This document shows positions 1-9,132 of a stretch of 64,000 nucleotides of DNA, piece by piece. A model generated the notes under the pieces. The model was not told the DNA's origin. It made no database searches and saw only the letters and a list, made by a program, of their open reading frames with translations. Within the stretch, counting starts at the first letter, position 1; every line of letters begins with the position of its first letter. Origin of the DNA: Candidatus Latescibacterota bacterium (lineage in GTDB: Bacteria > Latescibacterota > UBA2968 > UBA8231); assembly GCA_022820485.1 (NCBI GenBank), contig JAJEFJ010000034.1:1-64000 (forward strand). The letters run 5' to 3'. The translations under genes were made by a program, and so were the position numbers.

Positions 1-20
1 GGGCGGTTCGCGAACCGCCC
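1..20. repeat. Palindromic intergenic-type repeat (GGGCGGTT family)
   Basis: A perfect 20-nt palindrome, GGGCGGTTCGCGAACCGCCC, followed by CTAC. It resembles the element at 14960-14982 (GGGGGCGGTTT-G-AAACCGCCCCC followed by CTAC). The SGNH hydrolase frame on the minus strand reads through it without a stop, so here the repeat may supply the C-terminal codons of that gene. Confidence 0.75.
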
Positions 21-1557
21 CTACACCTAACCCCAACGGCCCCACCAACTCGTCCAGCGCATCAGCCAACGGCTGTGGGTCGGCGAGGTCGGCGATGACA
101 GCCGCCAAGAAGGCCACGCCGCCGCGACGGGCAAAATCCGCAATCTGTGCGTAGCTCAGCTTGGGCAGGTCGGCTAGCTGCTCGCCGACTAAGTGCGCAA
201 GCCGCTGCTCTAAGATCGGCGGCCGCTCGGCGTACGGCATGTTCTTCAGCAGCAGGATTAGGTCGTTGCGCGCTAGCACGCGCTCGCGGACTCCGTAGCC
301 CAAGCGGCGGCAATATCCGGCAAAATCGTCCAAGGCATCCGCACGACCCTCCGCCAAACCCACCACATCCTCCCGCGCAAATAGGCTCGTCATTACGGTC
401 TGCGCGATCAGGTAGTGGCCCCAAACCGTAGGGTGCAAATACTCGGTGATTAGCTCGTCGCCGACCAAACCAGCCGGCGCATGGGCGGCAAACGCCTGCT
501 CCACGTCGATCAAAATCACACCCGACTCAGCGGCCAAGGCGCGGATGGTGCGATTGAAGGGCGAGGAAGCCCGCAGGCGAATGCCGTCTAAATCGCGGGC
601 GCGCACAAACGCGGCGAGTGCCTGCGCTGAATCTCCAGCCGCCTGGTGCGCCAAACCCGCGTCAAAGTGCAGAGCCGCGTGCTGCGGATAATCCGCGGAT
701 GTGGCGTCCGGCGGGACCGGTCCCTGCGAGCGCAGGGGATAAAATCCGGCCAAATTGGAAACCAGCGTACAGAGCGCGACCGGCACCTCGCGCTCGCGCA
801 GCGCTTCGACTATCTCGGCCATATTGCGCTGGTAATGGGCCTCGGTCTGCCGGTGCGCTTCGTCCTCCAAGTAGATCTCGCGCTGCACCAAGTGGACGCC
901 AAAGGACTCGGCGGGTGCGGCGGGACGCAGTGCAGCCGCGACGTAATGCAGCAGACTGTCGAGCAAGTAGTAGGTCTTGGTCCGCTGTAGGAACATCTGC
1001 AACTGGATGAAGGACCAGTTGCCACTCAAGCGCACAAACGGAGTCGCGGCCCCGTACGGTCCCACGAACTCGTTGTGACCGGCGTAGATCAGGACCAGAT
1101 CCGGCTCGTGCTCGACCACCTCCTCGACAAATTCGCGCACGACGAAGGAATTGATGGCCGTGACGCCGCAGTTGACGACCTCGACCTCGCGCTCCGAGTA
1201 CGCATCGGCGAGCATCTGTTGCAAGAAATTGGGAAACGAAGTATAGGCGGGGTTGGGGAAGCCGAGCAGGGTCGAAGCTCCCAGCGCAAACACGCGAAAT
1301 GCGCGCGCGTCTTTGTCGCGGGCAAAGCGATCCTGCCCAGGGGCCAAGCGCACGTACTGGCGGGGAAAGAAGCGCCGCGCAGCTTGCGGGTTTATGCGGT
1401 ATGATGAGTCGCTGGCCACAAAAAGGGCGTCGTCCGGCCCGACGCTTACCAGCCACAAGCCTGCCTCAAAGAGCGCGACGAACGACAAACCAATCAGCAG
1501 GGCTATGATCCGGCTTTTTGCTCTATTTGCCGTTTTTGCTTTGTTTGTCGCGTTCAT
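1..1557 (-). CDS. SGNH/GDSL-type hydrolase with N-terminal membrane anchor (3' end missing)
   Basis: The frame is open for 519 codons from ATG 1557 to the left edge, so the C-terminus is missing. Residues 16-40 form one hydrophobic signal/anchor segment. GAST at about 93-96 matches block I (nucleophile Ser95), AGHNE at about 159-163 matches the Asn-bearing block III of SGNH esterases, and a late LHPTxxGH segment fits the catalytic His block. A TPR-like stretch (AxxFDAGLAHQAAGDSAQAL) lies between the last two blocks. The family is mostly extracytoplasmic and acts on acyl esters of unknown identity; the substrate cannot be read here. No Shine-Dalgarno is visible, because an AT-rich repeat abuts the start codon. 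The gene is divergent from the DUF6785 gene. Confidence 0.75.
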   Translation of the reverse strand, partial: MNATNKAKTANRAKSRIIALLIGLSFVALFEAGLWLVSVGPDDALFVASDSSYRINPQAARRFFPRQYVRLAPGQDRFARDKDARAFRVFALGASTLLGFPNPAYTSFPNFLQQMLADAYSEREVEVVNCGVTAINSFVVREFVEEVVEHEPDLVLIYAGHNEFVGPYGAATPFVRLSGNWSFIQLQMFLQRTKTYYLLDSLLHYVAAALRPAAPAESFGVHLVQREIYLEDEAHRQTEAHYQRNMAEIVEALREREVPVALCTLVSNLAGFYPLRSQGPVPPDATSADYPQHAALHFDAGLAHQAAGDSAQALAAFVRARDLDGIRLRASSPFNRTIRALAAESGVILIDVEQAFAAHAPAGLVGDELITEYLHPTVWGHYLIAQTVMTSLFAREDVVGLAEGRADALDDFAGYCRRLGYGVRERVLARNDLILLLKNMPYAERPPILEQRLAHLVGEQLADLPKLSYAQIADFARRGGVAFLAAVIADLADPQPLADALDELVGPLGLGVGAVREPP

Positions 1558-1711
1558 AAGAATTAGGAATTAAAAATTAAAAATTAGGAATTAGGACGCT
1601 GGGGGCCGCCGCGTGGGGCATCTCCCCCTTACGAGATGCTGACATTTATGAAATAGCTTGAATTAATAGTAAATTCGCAATTTCTAATTCGTAATTCCTA
1701 ATTCATCAGCC
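1558..1711. repeat. Paired AT-rich AATTAGGAATT-type repeats in a divergent intergenic region
   Basis: Left block 1558-1597 is built of AATTAGGAATT/AAAAATT units. Right block 1670-1704 is built of the reverse complement (CTAATTCGTAATTCCTAATTC). The blocks face each other around a GC-rich core containing a 7-bp hairpin (GCATCTC-N8-GAGATGC, about 1619-1640). The left block touches the hydrolase start codon and the right block ends 7 nt before the DUF6785 start codon, so neither gene shows a Shine-Dalgarno. A second paired copy lies at 12171-12283. Confidence 0.65.
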
Positions 1712-3661
1712 ATGTCCACCATCCCCTCCCCTGACAATACGCCAGCCGCCATTACGGGCCGGAGCATCCTCGTCGGTGCCGCGCTGAGCTTGGTCATTGC
1801 CATCGGCATTCCTTACGGGAGCATGGTCATCCAAGGCTCGCGCCTCGGGCTAAGCTCGGCCACGCCAGCGGCGTTCTTTTTGCTATTCGTCCTGCTGCTG
1901 ACTATCCAAGTCGCCTTGGGACGCTGGGGTTTTCGGCGCGGCGAGTTGGTAGTAATCTTCGCCATGATGGCCGTCGCCACAGCCATCCCCACGCGCGGCG
2001 TAGTAGGGATGCTGCTGCCGATGATCACCGGCACCTTCTACTACGCCACCCCTGAAAACCAATGGGCCGACATAGTCCATCCGTTTCTCTCCGATTGGAT
2101 GGTGGTGTACGATCCGGCCGCAGTAAAGGCATTTTACGAGGGCACCAAAGGCTCGGCCATCCCCTATGACGTCTGGCTCAAGCCGCTCGGGCGCTGGTTT
2201 GCATTCTACGCGGCGTTCTACGCAACCATTATCGCGGCCATATCCATCTTGCGCCGCCAGTGGGTTGACAACGAGCGCCTCGTTTTTCCGCTGGCCCAAG
2301 TCCCCCTCGCCATGATCCAGGACGACGAGGGCAAGCAAAGAAGCCTCAAGCCCTTTTTTCGCAACCCCATCATGTGGTGCGGCTTGCTGTTGCCCTTCTT
2401 GTTCAACAGCACCAACGCCCTGCACCACTACTTCAACTTCGTCCCCTCCCTCGCCCTCCAGACCAGCGTCGAACTCTTCAGCCGCACGGCCTCGCTCAAC
2501 ATCCGCATCAACTTCCTGATGTTCGGCTTTGCGTACTTCATCAACTCCAATATCGCCTTCAGCCTGTGGTTTTTCTACCTGCTGCACGTCATACAAGAAA
2601 GCATCTTCCGCTACATCGGCATCTTCAGCCCCGAGGAACTGGGGCCTTGGACCGGGTCGGGACCGGTGGGTGCGATCATGGGGCATCAGATGATGGGCGC
2701 GCTCATCGTCTTGGTGTTCTACGGGCTGTGGACGGCGCGGCCCCATCTCAAAAACGTCCTGCGCAAGGCCCTGTGGGGCGACGACCGAATCGACGACTCT
2801 GCGGAGATCCTCTCCTATCGGGCCGCGTTTTGGCTCTTCATCGGCGGTACCAGCGCAATGGGCTTCTGGCTGTGGAAGAGCGGAATCCCGGCTTGGATCG
2901 TGCCCTTCTTTCTGTTTTCGTCATTGGTCATATTCATCGGCCTAGCGCGCGTCATCGCCGAAGCGGGCATGCCCACCGTAACCCCGGAAATGGTCCCAGC
3001 CGGCTTTGTCGTCTCCGGCGTTGGGGTCCCCGCGCTCGGCGCGCCGGGCATGGTCGCCACGGGCTACTCTTTGGTCTGGGCGGGGGACCTGCTGGTCTTT
3101 ATGACCGCGCCCCTAGCCAACAGCCTGCGCTTGGGCAGCGCGATCAGCGGTACCCGCCGCCGGCTCTTTTGGGCGATTGTCGCGGCCATACTTATCAGCC
3201 TCGTGGTCTCCTGCTGGTTCATGCTCTACCTCGCGTACCGCGACGGCGCGATCAACCTGCATCCCCAGTACTTCACGGGCTTTGCCAGATACCCCTCGGA
3301 CTTTGCCGCGAAAAAGCTCGCCAATCCCACGGGGCCGAGCCTCGTCGGATGGCTGTGGACGGGTTTTGGTGCCCTGATCATGGGCGGCTTGATGACCGCC
3401 CGCCACTTTTTCGTGTGGTGGCCTTTTCACCCGCTCGGCTTTGCCGTCAGCACCGGCTGGGTAATGAACAGCATCTGGTTTTCGATCTTCTTAGCTTGGC
3501 TCATCAAGATCACCGTCCTCAAATACGGCGGTCCCCGCACGTATCTCCTCACCCGCCCCTTTTTCGTCGGGGTCGTGCTCGGCCAGTTCGTCGCCGCCGG
3601 CCTATGGCTGGTGGTGGATGGCTTTACCGGCATGGTCGGCAATCGAACACCTGTATATTAG
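1712..3661 (+). CDS. DUF6785/DUF6784-family polytopic membrane protein
   Basis: A 649-aa protein made largely of hydrophobic helices (at least 12 by eye, the first at about residues 17-37). It has the pattern I associate with the DUF6785/DUF6784 family of OPT-transporter-like proteins in environmental bacteria: a charged loop around residues 110-155, QWVDNERLVFPLAQVP near 190-205, and a second hydrophobic half ending near 645. A transport role in the inner membrane is likely by family resemblance; the substrate is unknown. The start at ATG 1712 is the first in the frame and has no Shine-Dalgarno, lying just behind an AT-rich repeat. The parvulin lipoprotein gene follows after 15 nt, so cotranscription is possible. 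Confidence 0.7.
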   Translation: MSTIPSPDNTPAAITGRSILVGAALSLVIAIGIPYGSMVIQGSRLGLSSATPAAFFLLFVLLLTIQVALGRWGFRRGELVVIFAMMAVATAIPTRGVVGMLLPMITGTFYYATPENQWADIVHPFLSDWMVVYDPAAVKAFYEGTKGSAIPYDVWLKPLGRWFAFYAAFYATIIAAISILRRQWVDNERLVFPLAQVPLAMIQDDEGKQRSLKPFFRNPIMWCGLLLPFLFNSTNALHHYFNFVPSLALQTSVELFSRTASLNIRINFLMFGFAYFINSNIAFSLWFFYLLHVIQESIFRYIGIFSPEELGPWTGSGPVGAIMGHQMMGALIVLVFYGLWTARPHLKNVLRKALWGDDRIDDSAEILSYRAAFWLFIGGTSAMGFWLWKSGIPAWIVPFFLFSSLVIFIGLARVIAEAGMPTVTPEMVPAGFVVSGVGVPALGAPGMVATGYSLVWAGDLLVFMTAPLANSLRLGSAISGTRRRLFWAIVAAILISLVVSCWFMLYLAYRDGAINLHPQYFTGFARYPSDFAAKKLANPTGPSLVGWLWTGFGALIMGGLMTARHFFVWWPFHPLGFAVSTGWVMNSIWFSIFLAWLIKITVLKYGGPRTYLLTRPFFVGVVLGQFVAAGLWLVVDGFTGMVGNRTPVY

Positions 3662-3676
3662 AAGGAAAAAATATCT

Positions 3677-5320
3677 ATGCGTCCTCTGTACATACTCGCT
3701 ATCACTATCGCCCTCGCGGCCTGCTCGCAGGAAACGAACGCGCCCGTGGCGCGAGTCGATGAAGTGCCCATCTCAGGGGAGAGCCTGCGGTCCTTTGTCG
3801 AAAAGCTGCCCGTAGGCTTGCGCAACCCCGAAGGCGGCGACGCGGCGCGGCGGCAATACATGCAATCGCTCATCGACCGCCAACTAATCCTCAAAGAGGC
3901 CCTCGCCCACGGATTGGATACGCTGCAATCGGTAAAACGCACCGTCGATGAGGCCGTGGATGCGCGGGTCATCGCCCTCTATCGGGCGCGTAACCTAACC
4001 GCTCAGGTGCAAGTGCCCGAAGAGGATGTGCGGCGCGTCTTTGCCGAAGAAGGCTACCACCGCGAGCGCAAGCTCAACGCAATCTTGGTCCACACCCGCG
4101 CTGAAATCGAAGCGGCCGTGGCTGCCCTCGACGCCGGCCAGCCCTTTGCCGAAGTGGCCCGCGCTCACTCGCTCGACAAGCGCTCGGCTGAACAGGGCGG
4201 CGAGTTGGGTTTTATTGGCCGCGAGGCCGCGCCCAGCCTACACGTCCCGGCCGAGGTATTCAATACGCTGCCCTTGGGAGAAATATCCGCTCCTTTGCGC
4301 GCCGGCCTCAGTTGGCACATCGTCCGCTTCACCGAAGACCGCGACACGCCCTACGAGCGCTACCGATCCCTCATCGAGGAGCAGTTGTTCAGGGAGCGCT
4401 TAGCCCAAGTTGAGGCCGAGCACTTTGAGTCGCTCCGCGTGGCAGCGGGTGCGGCCCTCGACCGCGACGGACTGCAACTCATGCTCAGCGCGGCCCAGCG
4501 GGAAGACGGCGCACTACTCGACACGTGCACTGCGCCGCTCTACACCTTTGCCGAGGGCCAGGCCACAGTCGCCGCGGCGTACAAGGCATTGCGGCGGCTC
4601 AATGCCCAGCGCAGCCTCAAAGACAGCACGCGCGCGCGCACCGCGCTAGACAGGCTCGTGCTGCGGCCCCTCCTCCAGCGCCGCGCTGCCCGCGAACAGG
4701 GCCTGCACGACGACCCGGACATCCAACGACTGGCCAAGCGAGCCTACCAAGACGCGCTGCTCAACGCCGTGCGCGATCGCTTCGCAGCCGTCGAAATGCT
4801 CTCCGACGCCGAGGTGTGGGAGTACTACGACAGCCATCCCGACATGTTTTATCACGAAGAATCCGTCGAGGTCGAAGAACTGCTCGCGTCCACCCCGGCC
4901 GAGGCCCAGTGGCTCAGCGACCAACTCGCGGCCGGTGCGAGTTTTGCCGATCTCGCCGACCGTAGCGTGCGCGCCCAAGCCGTCCAGTCGCAAGCCCGCT
5001 TCCACTTCCATCCGCGCGACGAGAAGCTCTATCCGCGCCTAGTCCCCGCCATCTATGCGGCGGAACCCGACCAGCTCGTCGGGCCGATTCGGGTGCGCGA
5101 CGGGTACTCCATTTTCCGCGTCCAAGGACGCAACCCCGGCCGGGTCGAACCGTACGAGCAGGTCGAGCGCCGCGCCCGCGCCCTGTTGCGCCGCGAGCGG
5201 GAAAACGCGGCCTTCACCAGCTTCGTCCAAGACTTGCGCCAGCGCTATCAGAGCCGGGTCGAGATCGACGAGCGCGCACTCAAGGCCGCCCTGCCGGATT
5301 CGTTGGTCCAAGGCACCTGA
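3677..5320 (+). CDS. SurA/PrsA-like parvulin peptidyl-prolyl isomerase lipoprotein
   Basis: The N-terminus is a short lipoprotein signal ending in the lipobox LAAC with Cys16. Residues about 130-220 form a rotamase (parvulin) domain, with LVHTRAEIEAAVAALDAGQPFAEVARAHS and then GGELGFIGR. A second, more degenerate parvulin-like domain lies at about 395-490 (LADQL-type helix, then GPIRVRDGYSIFRVQ). The helical N-terminal and middle parts resemble SurA-type chaperone regions. The expected role is folding of exported or outer-membrane proteins in the periplasm, which suits the exoprotein genes downstream. A good AGAAGGA lies 10 nt before ATG 3677. The next gene starts 4 nt after the stop, so this heads a four-gene operon up to 12140. 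Confidence 0.85.
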   Translation: MRPLYILAITIALAACSQETNAPVARVDEVPISGESLRSFVEKLPVGLRNPEGGDAARRQYMQSLIDRQLILKEALAHGLDTLQSVKRTVDEAVDARVIALYRARNLTAQVQVPEEDVRRVFAEEGYHRERKLNAILVHTRAEIEAAVAALDAGQPFAEVARAHSLDKRSAEQGGELGFIGREAAPSLHVPAEVFNTLPLGEISAPLRAGLSWHIVRFTEDRDTPYERYRSLIEEQLFRERLAQVEAEHFESLRVAAGAALDRDGLQLMLSAAQREDGALLDTCTAPLYTFAEGQATVAAAYKALRRLNAQRSLKDSTRARTALDRLVLRPLLQRRAAREQGLHDDPDIQRLAKRAYQDALLNAVRDRFAAVEMLSDAEVWEYYDSHPDMFYHEESVEVEELLASTPAEAQWLSDQLAAGASFADLADRSVRAQAVQSQARFHFHPRDEKLYPRLVPAIYAAEPDQLVGPIRVRDGYSIFRVQGRNPGRVEPYEQVERRARALLRRERENAAFTSFVQDLRQRYQSRVEIDERALKAALPDSLVQGT

Positions 5321-5323
5321 GCG

Positions 5324-6844
5324 ATGACCGCGCGCCTGCTTCGACTTGAGCTCAGCCGAAAGTTGCTGATTTTGGGCGCACTCGCCTGCGCCGACCAACC
5401 CGACCCGCAAGACGCGGCGCGACCCGCAGAAGCCCACCGCTTGCTCCAGCGCGGCACGCTCTTTCTGCAACAGAATCGGCCCGCCCGCGCCCTAGCAGAA
5501 CTCACACAGGCCGTGGCGCTCGATTCCTCGTCGAGCACTGCCCATTTTCAGCAAGGGCTAGCTCACGCTCGGCTCGACCAGCCCGCACTCGCCATCGCGG
5601 CCTTTGAACGCGCCTTGGCCCTGACGCCCGACCATCCCCGCGCTCACTTTGCCCTCGCCGCGGTGCTGCGCGACCAGCACCGCTACCTAGAAGCCGCAGC
5701 CCATCTAGAGCAGGCCATCGCCCTCGCACCCGAACGAGCCAAATATCACTTCTACCTAGGCGAGATGCGCCGCGCCACCGGCGATTTTGCGGGCGCACTC
5801 ACAGCCTTCAAACGCACCATTGAACTCGCGCCCGACGACTCGACGACTCGACTGAGCTCGCCGAAGTCTGAGCTCGCCGAAGTCCACCTTGAAGCCCGCT
5901 ACTACCACAGCGATCTCCTCGTGCGCAACCAGCAATTGTCCCAAGCACGCGCGGGTTTTGCCGACCTGCTCGCCCGCGACCCCGACCACGTCCAAGGCGG
6001 CCTTGGCTTGGGCGGCTTGCTCATCCGCCTCAGGGAACCCGTAGCCGCCATTCCCGTGCTCGAGCGCGTCGCTGCCGCCGACCCGCACAACCCCGCTCCC
6101 CACTACCTGTTGGCCCAAGCCTACACCGCGTGCAACCGCCCTGACGACGCCCGCAACGCGCAGGGCCGCTTCCAGCAGTTGAGCGCAGCCGAACGCCACC
6201 TCAATCAGGGCAACATTTACATCCGCCAAGGCGCGTGGGACAAGGCGATCGACTCCCTAAAGCGCGCCCTCGCCAGCGACTCTACTTCGGTGGAAATTCG
6301 CCTGCGCCTCGCCACCGTGTACGCGCAGCAAAAGCGCTTCGCCGACGCCCGCGCCGTGCTGGCGCAAATCCTCGCCCACAACCCCGACCACCGCGACGCC
6401 TACATCATGCTCGGCGACCTGTACTTGCACGAGGGAAGATCCAAAGAAGCTGCCACGCATTTTATGCACTCTTTGGCGCTCGATCCCGACTCCTTTGCCG
6501 CAGCCTATGGCTTAGGCCGCGCGCGTTTCAAAAGCGGCGATTTTGCCGGAGCCGTTGCCGCGTTGCACCAAGCCCTCGCTCGCAATCCCGATCACCGCGA
6601 CGCCCACTATGTCCTCGGGCTGGCCTACGTCCGCCAAGCCAACTACCGCGATGCCCGCGCCCATTTCGCCCGCAGCATTGCGCTCGACCCAGACCACGCG
6701 GAATCGCACTACGGGCTGGCGCTGATCCTCATGCAGCAAGGGCAGCGGGAACAAGCGCGACAAGCCTTGCAAAAGGTGCTCGCCCTCGCCCCGGATCACC
6801 AACGCGCCCGGGCCAAGCTAGGCGAGCTGGACCAAGCGCCGTGA
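5324..6844 (+). CDS. TPR-repeat lipoprotein
   Basis: 506 aa, with a probable lipoprotein signal (LGALAC, Cys22) followed by about a dozen tetratricopeptide repeats. Typical units read AHFQQGLAHARLDQPALAIAAFERALALTPDHP. It probably acts as an envelope scaffold; no catalytic domain is seen. Two pieces of its DNA look foreign to the TPR pattern. Positions 5339-5362 form an imperfect palindrome around GAGCTC inside the signal-peptide codons. Positions 5833-5884 contain short tandem repeats, including two copies of TGAGCTCGCCGAAGTC, and add about 17 residues between TPR units without breaking the frame. Its TGA overlaps the GTG of the next gene (GTGA). Confidence 0.85.
   Translation: MTARLLRLELSRKLLILGALACADQPDPQDAARPAEAHRLLQRGTLFLQQNRPARALAELTQAVALDSSSSTAHFQQGLAHARLDQPALAIAAFERALALTPDHPRAHFALAAVLRDQHRYLEAAAHLEQAIALAPERAKYHFYLGEMRRATGDFAGALTAFKRTIELAPDDSTTRLSSPKSELAEVHLEARYYHSDLLVRNQQLSQARAGFADLLARDPDHVQGGLGLGGLLIRLREPVAAIPVLERVAAADPHNPAPHYLLAQAYTACNRPDDARNAQGRFQQLSAAERHLNQGNIYIRQGAWDKAIDSLKRALASDSTSVEIRLRLATVYAQQKRFADARAVLAQILAHNPDHRDAYIMLGDLYLHEGRSKEAATHFMHSLALDPDSFAAAYGLGRARFKSGDFAGAVAALHQALARNPDHRDAHYVLGLAYVRQANYRDARAHFARSIALDPDHAESHYGLALILMQQGQREQARQALQKVLALAPDHQRARAKLGELDQAP
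5339..5362. repeat. GAGCTC-centred palindromic repeat inside a CDS
   Basis: CTTCGACTTGAGCTCAGCCG and the following AAAG form an imperfect palindrome around GAGCTC. It lies within the signal-peptide codons of the TPR lipoprotein and shares GAGCTC-GCCGAAG elements with 5853-5884. Confidence 0.5.
5853..5884. repeat. Two tandem 16-nt repeats inside a CDS
   Basis: TGAGCTCGCCGAAGTC occurs twice back to back (5853-5868 and 5869-5884), just after a short GACGACTC tandem. The stretch is in frame but does not fit the 34-residue TPR periodicity, so it looks like an inserted repeat element. Confidence 0.7.
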
Positions 6845-9132
6845 GCCGCCGCTTCCGCGTCCTGTGCTTGGCCGGCCTTTGCCTCGGCTGCCAAGCCCCG
6901 CCCGAGGCCGAAAGCGACCGCGTCTATGCCGAGGCCCTGAGCCTGCTGCACCAAGGGCGGTTCTCCGAGTCCGAGGCCCTCTTCCGGCGCGTCGTCAGCT
7001 TGGCACCCGACAGCGCGATTGCCCAAATCCGCATCGGCGAAGCCATGATCCGCCAAGGCCGCAGGCAGAGCGCGGGCCACCTGCTCGATGACTTGCCGAC
7101 ACCAGCGCGCCAGCGACCAGAGGCTCGCTTGCTCGAAGCGCGGCTCCTCGCCTTTGGCGGTTTTGCCCGCGAAGCCGAACTCGCCGTCAATGAAATCCTC
7201 GACGAATACCCCAACTCGCTCGACGGCCGCCTGCTGCTGGCCGAACTGTATTTGCAGGCCGCTGCCACCATGAACCTCGAGCGAGCCACGGCCCTGTGCA
7301 GCGAAGCACTATCCGCCCAACCTCAGCGACGCGACGCGCATTACCTGTTGCTCCAAGCCACGCTGCGCCTCGGCCGTTTTCCCGCCGCCTTGGAACGCAG
7401 CCGCTCGTTACTCGACGCCTATCCAGACGATGGGTACGCCTATCTCTTGGCCGGCACCGCGGCTTTCTGGGCGGGGGACGACCGCACGCGGCCTTGGCTC
7501 GAAAGAGCGGTCGATCTGTTGGAGTCGATCGACCGCTTAGAGGCCCTGTGGCTACTCAAGCTGACTCACGAGCGGCCGGGCCAAGATGCACCGGCCCTGC
7601 TGCCGCGCTATCGCTTTCCCCTGCGCACCTCAATGCCAGCAGCGACCGACTTGCGCTTTGTCGATGTGGCTGCGCGCGTCGGCGTGGCCAAGAAAGATCG
7701 CGGTCGCGGCAGTGCTTGGCTCGACTTTGACGGCGACGGCGACTTCGATCTCTTCAGCGTTGGCATCCAAGTCAAACATTCGCTCTACCGCAACGACGGC
7801 GGCCAATTTCGCGATGTCGCCCAAGCGGCCGGATTAGCCGACGCGCACGGTGGTTGGGCCGCGGCTAGCGCGGACTTTGACAACGACGGCGACGACGATC
7901 TCTTTGTCAGCCGCGACGCTTGGGAGGGCCGGGCACCCAACTCACTGTACAGAAACGATTCGGGCGCATTCATCGACAGCGGGTGCGCCGCAGGCATGGC
8001 CGACTCCAGCGACAGCTTTACGGCCGCTTGGCTCGACTTCGACGGCGACGGATACCTCGATTTGTACGTGGCCAACGGCGTCACCGGTACGGGCGCGCCA
8101 AACGCACTCCTGCACAACCAGCAAAACGGTGCGTTCCTCAACATAGCGACCGCCGCCGCAGTCGCCGACTCGGGCCAGACCATTGGCACGGCTGCTGGCG
8201 ACTTCGACAGCGATGGCCTGACCGACTTGTACGCGGTCAACATCGGCCAACTCAACCGCCTCTATCGCAACCTCGGCGACGGCACCTTTGCCGATGTGGC
8301 CGAGCGCGCTGGAGTCCTTTTTCCAGTGGAAGGGGGGTATGTGGCGTTCTTTTTTGACCTTGACAACGACGGTCATCTCGACCTATTTGCTTCAACTATG
8401 AGCGCCTTTCCCGATGTCCTCAATAGCATGGTCACCGGTGAGGCCATAGAGCCGAACCGGCCCTTTCTCTATCGCAACCTCGGCGACGGCACCTTTGCCG
8501 ACATCGCGGTCGCCGCGGGACTCAAGCGCTCTTTCGGCAGTATGGGCGCGGGCCTTGGCGACCTAGACAACGACGGCTTCGTCGATATTTACCTCGCCAA
8601 CGGCGGCCCGCAAATGGCCCGCCTCGAACCCAACGCGCTCTACCGCAACATGGGCGACGGCACTTTCGCCGACATCACGGCCACTGCGGGCACCGGCAGC
8701 CTCGGCAAGGGCCACGGGGCCACCTTCGCCGACTTCGATCAAGACGGCGACTTGGACCTGTACGCTGGCTTGGGTGGCCACTACGACGCCGACACGTGGG
8801 ACAACGCGCTCTACCGCAACGACGGCCCGGCGCAGCACTATCTTTCCATCGAACTCGTGGGCACGCCGGCCAATCGCAGCGCCATCGGTGCGCGCGTGGC
8901 CGCCTTTGCCGCTGGCCGCATCATCCGCGCTCAGCGCCAGAGCGGCTTTGGCTTCGGCAGCAGCAACGAGCCGCTCCTGCACCTCGGGCTGGGGTCGGCC
9001 ACCCGCGTCGATAGCCTATACGTGCTCTGGCCCGGCCAGCCCCCACAGCGCTTCTTTGACCTGCCCGTCGATTGCCGCATCCGCATCGCACAACGCGAGG
9101 CGCACTACCAGATGCTTAGGAGGCCACCATGA
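6841..9132 (+). CDS. TPR / FG-GAP (VCBS) / ASPIC-UnbV lipoprotein
   Basis: 763 aa from GTG 6841, which overlaps the TGA of the preceding gene. That start places a lipoprotein signal at the N-terminus with LCLGC as lipobox; the open frame extends upstream only because it shadows the TPR gene. Residues about 25-240 are TPR-like. From about 270 there are at least seven FG-GAP/VCBS-type repeats, each with an Asp-rich calcium-loop motif such as DFDGDGDFDLF, DFDNDGDDDLF or DLDNDGFVDIY. The C-terminal roughly 90 residues match the ASPIC/UnbV domain (IGARVAAFAAGR, then GSNEPLLHLGLG-type and VLWPG). The family is usually surface-exposed and calcium-binding, and adhesion or complex assembly is a reasonable guess. 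It sits between a TPR lipoprotein and an exoprotein that starts in its stop codon. Confidence 0.88.
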   Translation: MSRRFRVLCLAGLCLGCQAPPEAESDRVYAEALSLLHQGRFSESEALFRRVVSLAPDSAIAQIRIGEAMIRQGRRQSAGHLLDDLPTPARQRPEARLLEARLLAFGGFAREAELAVNEILDEYPNSLDGRLLLAELYLQAAATMNLERATALCSEALSAQPQRRDAHYLLLQATLRLGRFPAALERSRSLLDAYPDDGYAYLLAGTAAFWAGDDRTRPWLERAVDLLESIDRLEALWLLKLTHERPGQDAPALLPRYRFPLRTSMPAATDLRFVDVAARVGVAKKDRGRGSAWLDFDGDGDFDLFSVGIQVKHSLYRNDGGQFRDVAQAAGLADAHGGWAAASADFDNDGDDDLFVSRDAWEGRAPNSLYRNDSGAFIDSGCAAGMADSSDSFTAAWLDFDGDGYLDLYVANGVTGTGAPNALLHNQQNGAFLNIATAAAVADSGQTIGTAAGDFDSDGLTDLYAVNIGQLNRLYRNLGDGTFADVAERAGVLFPVEGGYVAFFFDLDNDGHLDLFASTMSAFPDVLNSMVTGEAIEPNRPFLYRNLGDGTFADIAVAAGLKRSFGSMGAGLGDLDNDGFVDIYLANGGPQMARLEPNALYRNMGDGTFADITATAGTGSLGKGHGATFADFDQDGDLDLYAGLGGHYDADTWDNALYRNDGPAQHYLSIELVGTPANRSAIGARVAAFAAGRIIRAQRQSGFGFGSSNEPLLHLGLGSATRVDSLYVLWPGQPPQRFFDLPVDCRIRIAQREAHYQMLRRPP

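Noticed and set aside
662-1456. A 264-codon minus-strand frame
   Set aside because: Shadow of the SGNH hydrolase, which reads in another frame of the same strand and carries the GAST and AGHNE motifs.
2374-3762. A 462-codon plus-strand frame
   Set aside because: Shadow of the DUF6785 gene, rich in Arg, Pro and His with no membrane or catalytic pattern.
6235-6840. An upstream extension of the TPR/FG-GAP gene by about 200 codons
   Set aside because: The extra residues are Arg/Pro-rich and overlap the TPR gene out of frame; GTG 6841 gives a proper lipoprotein signal.
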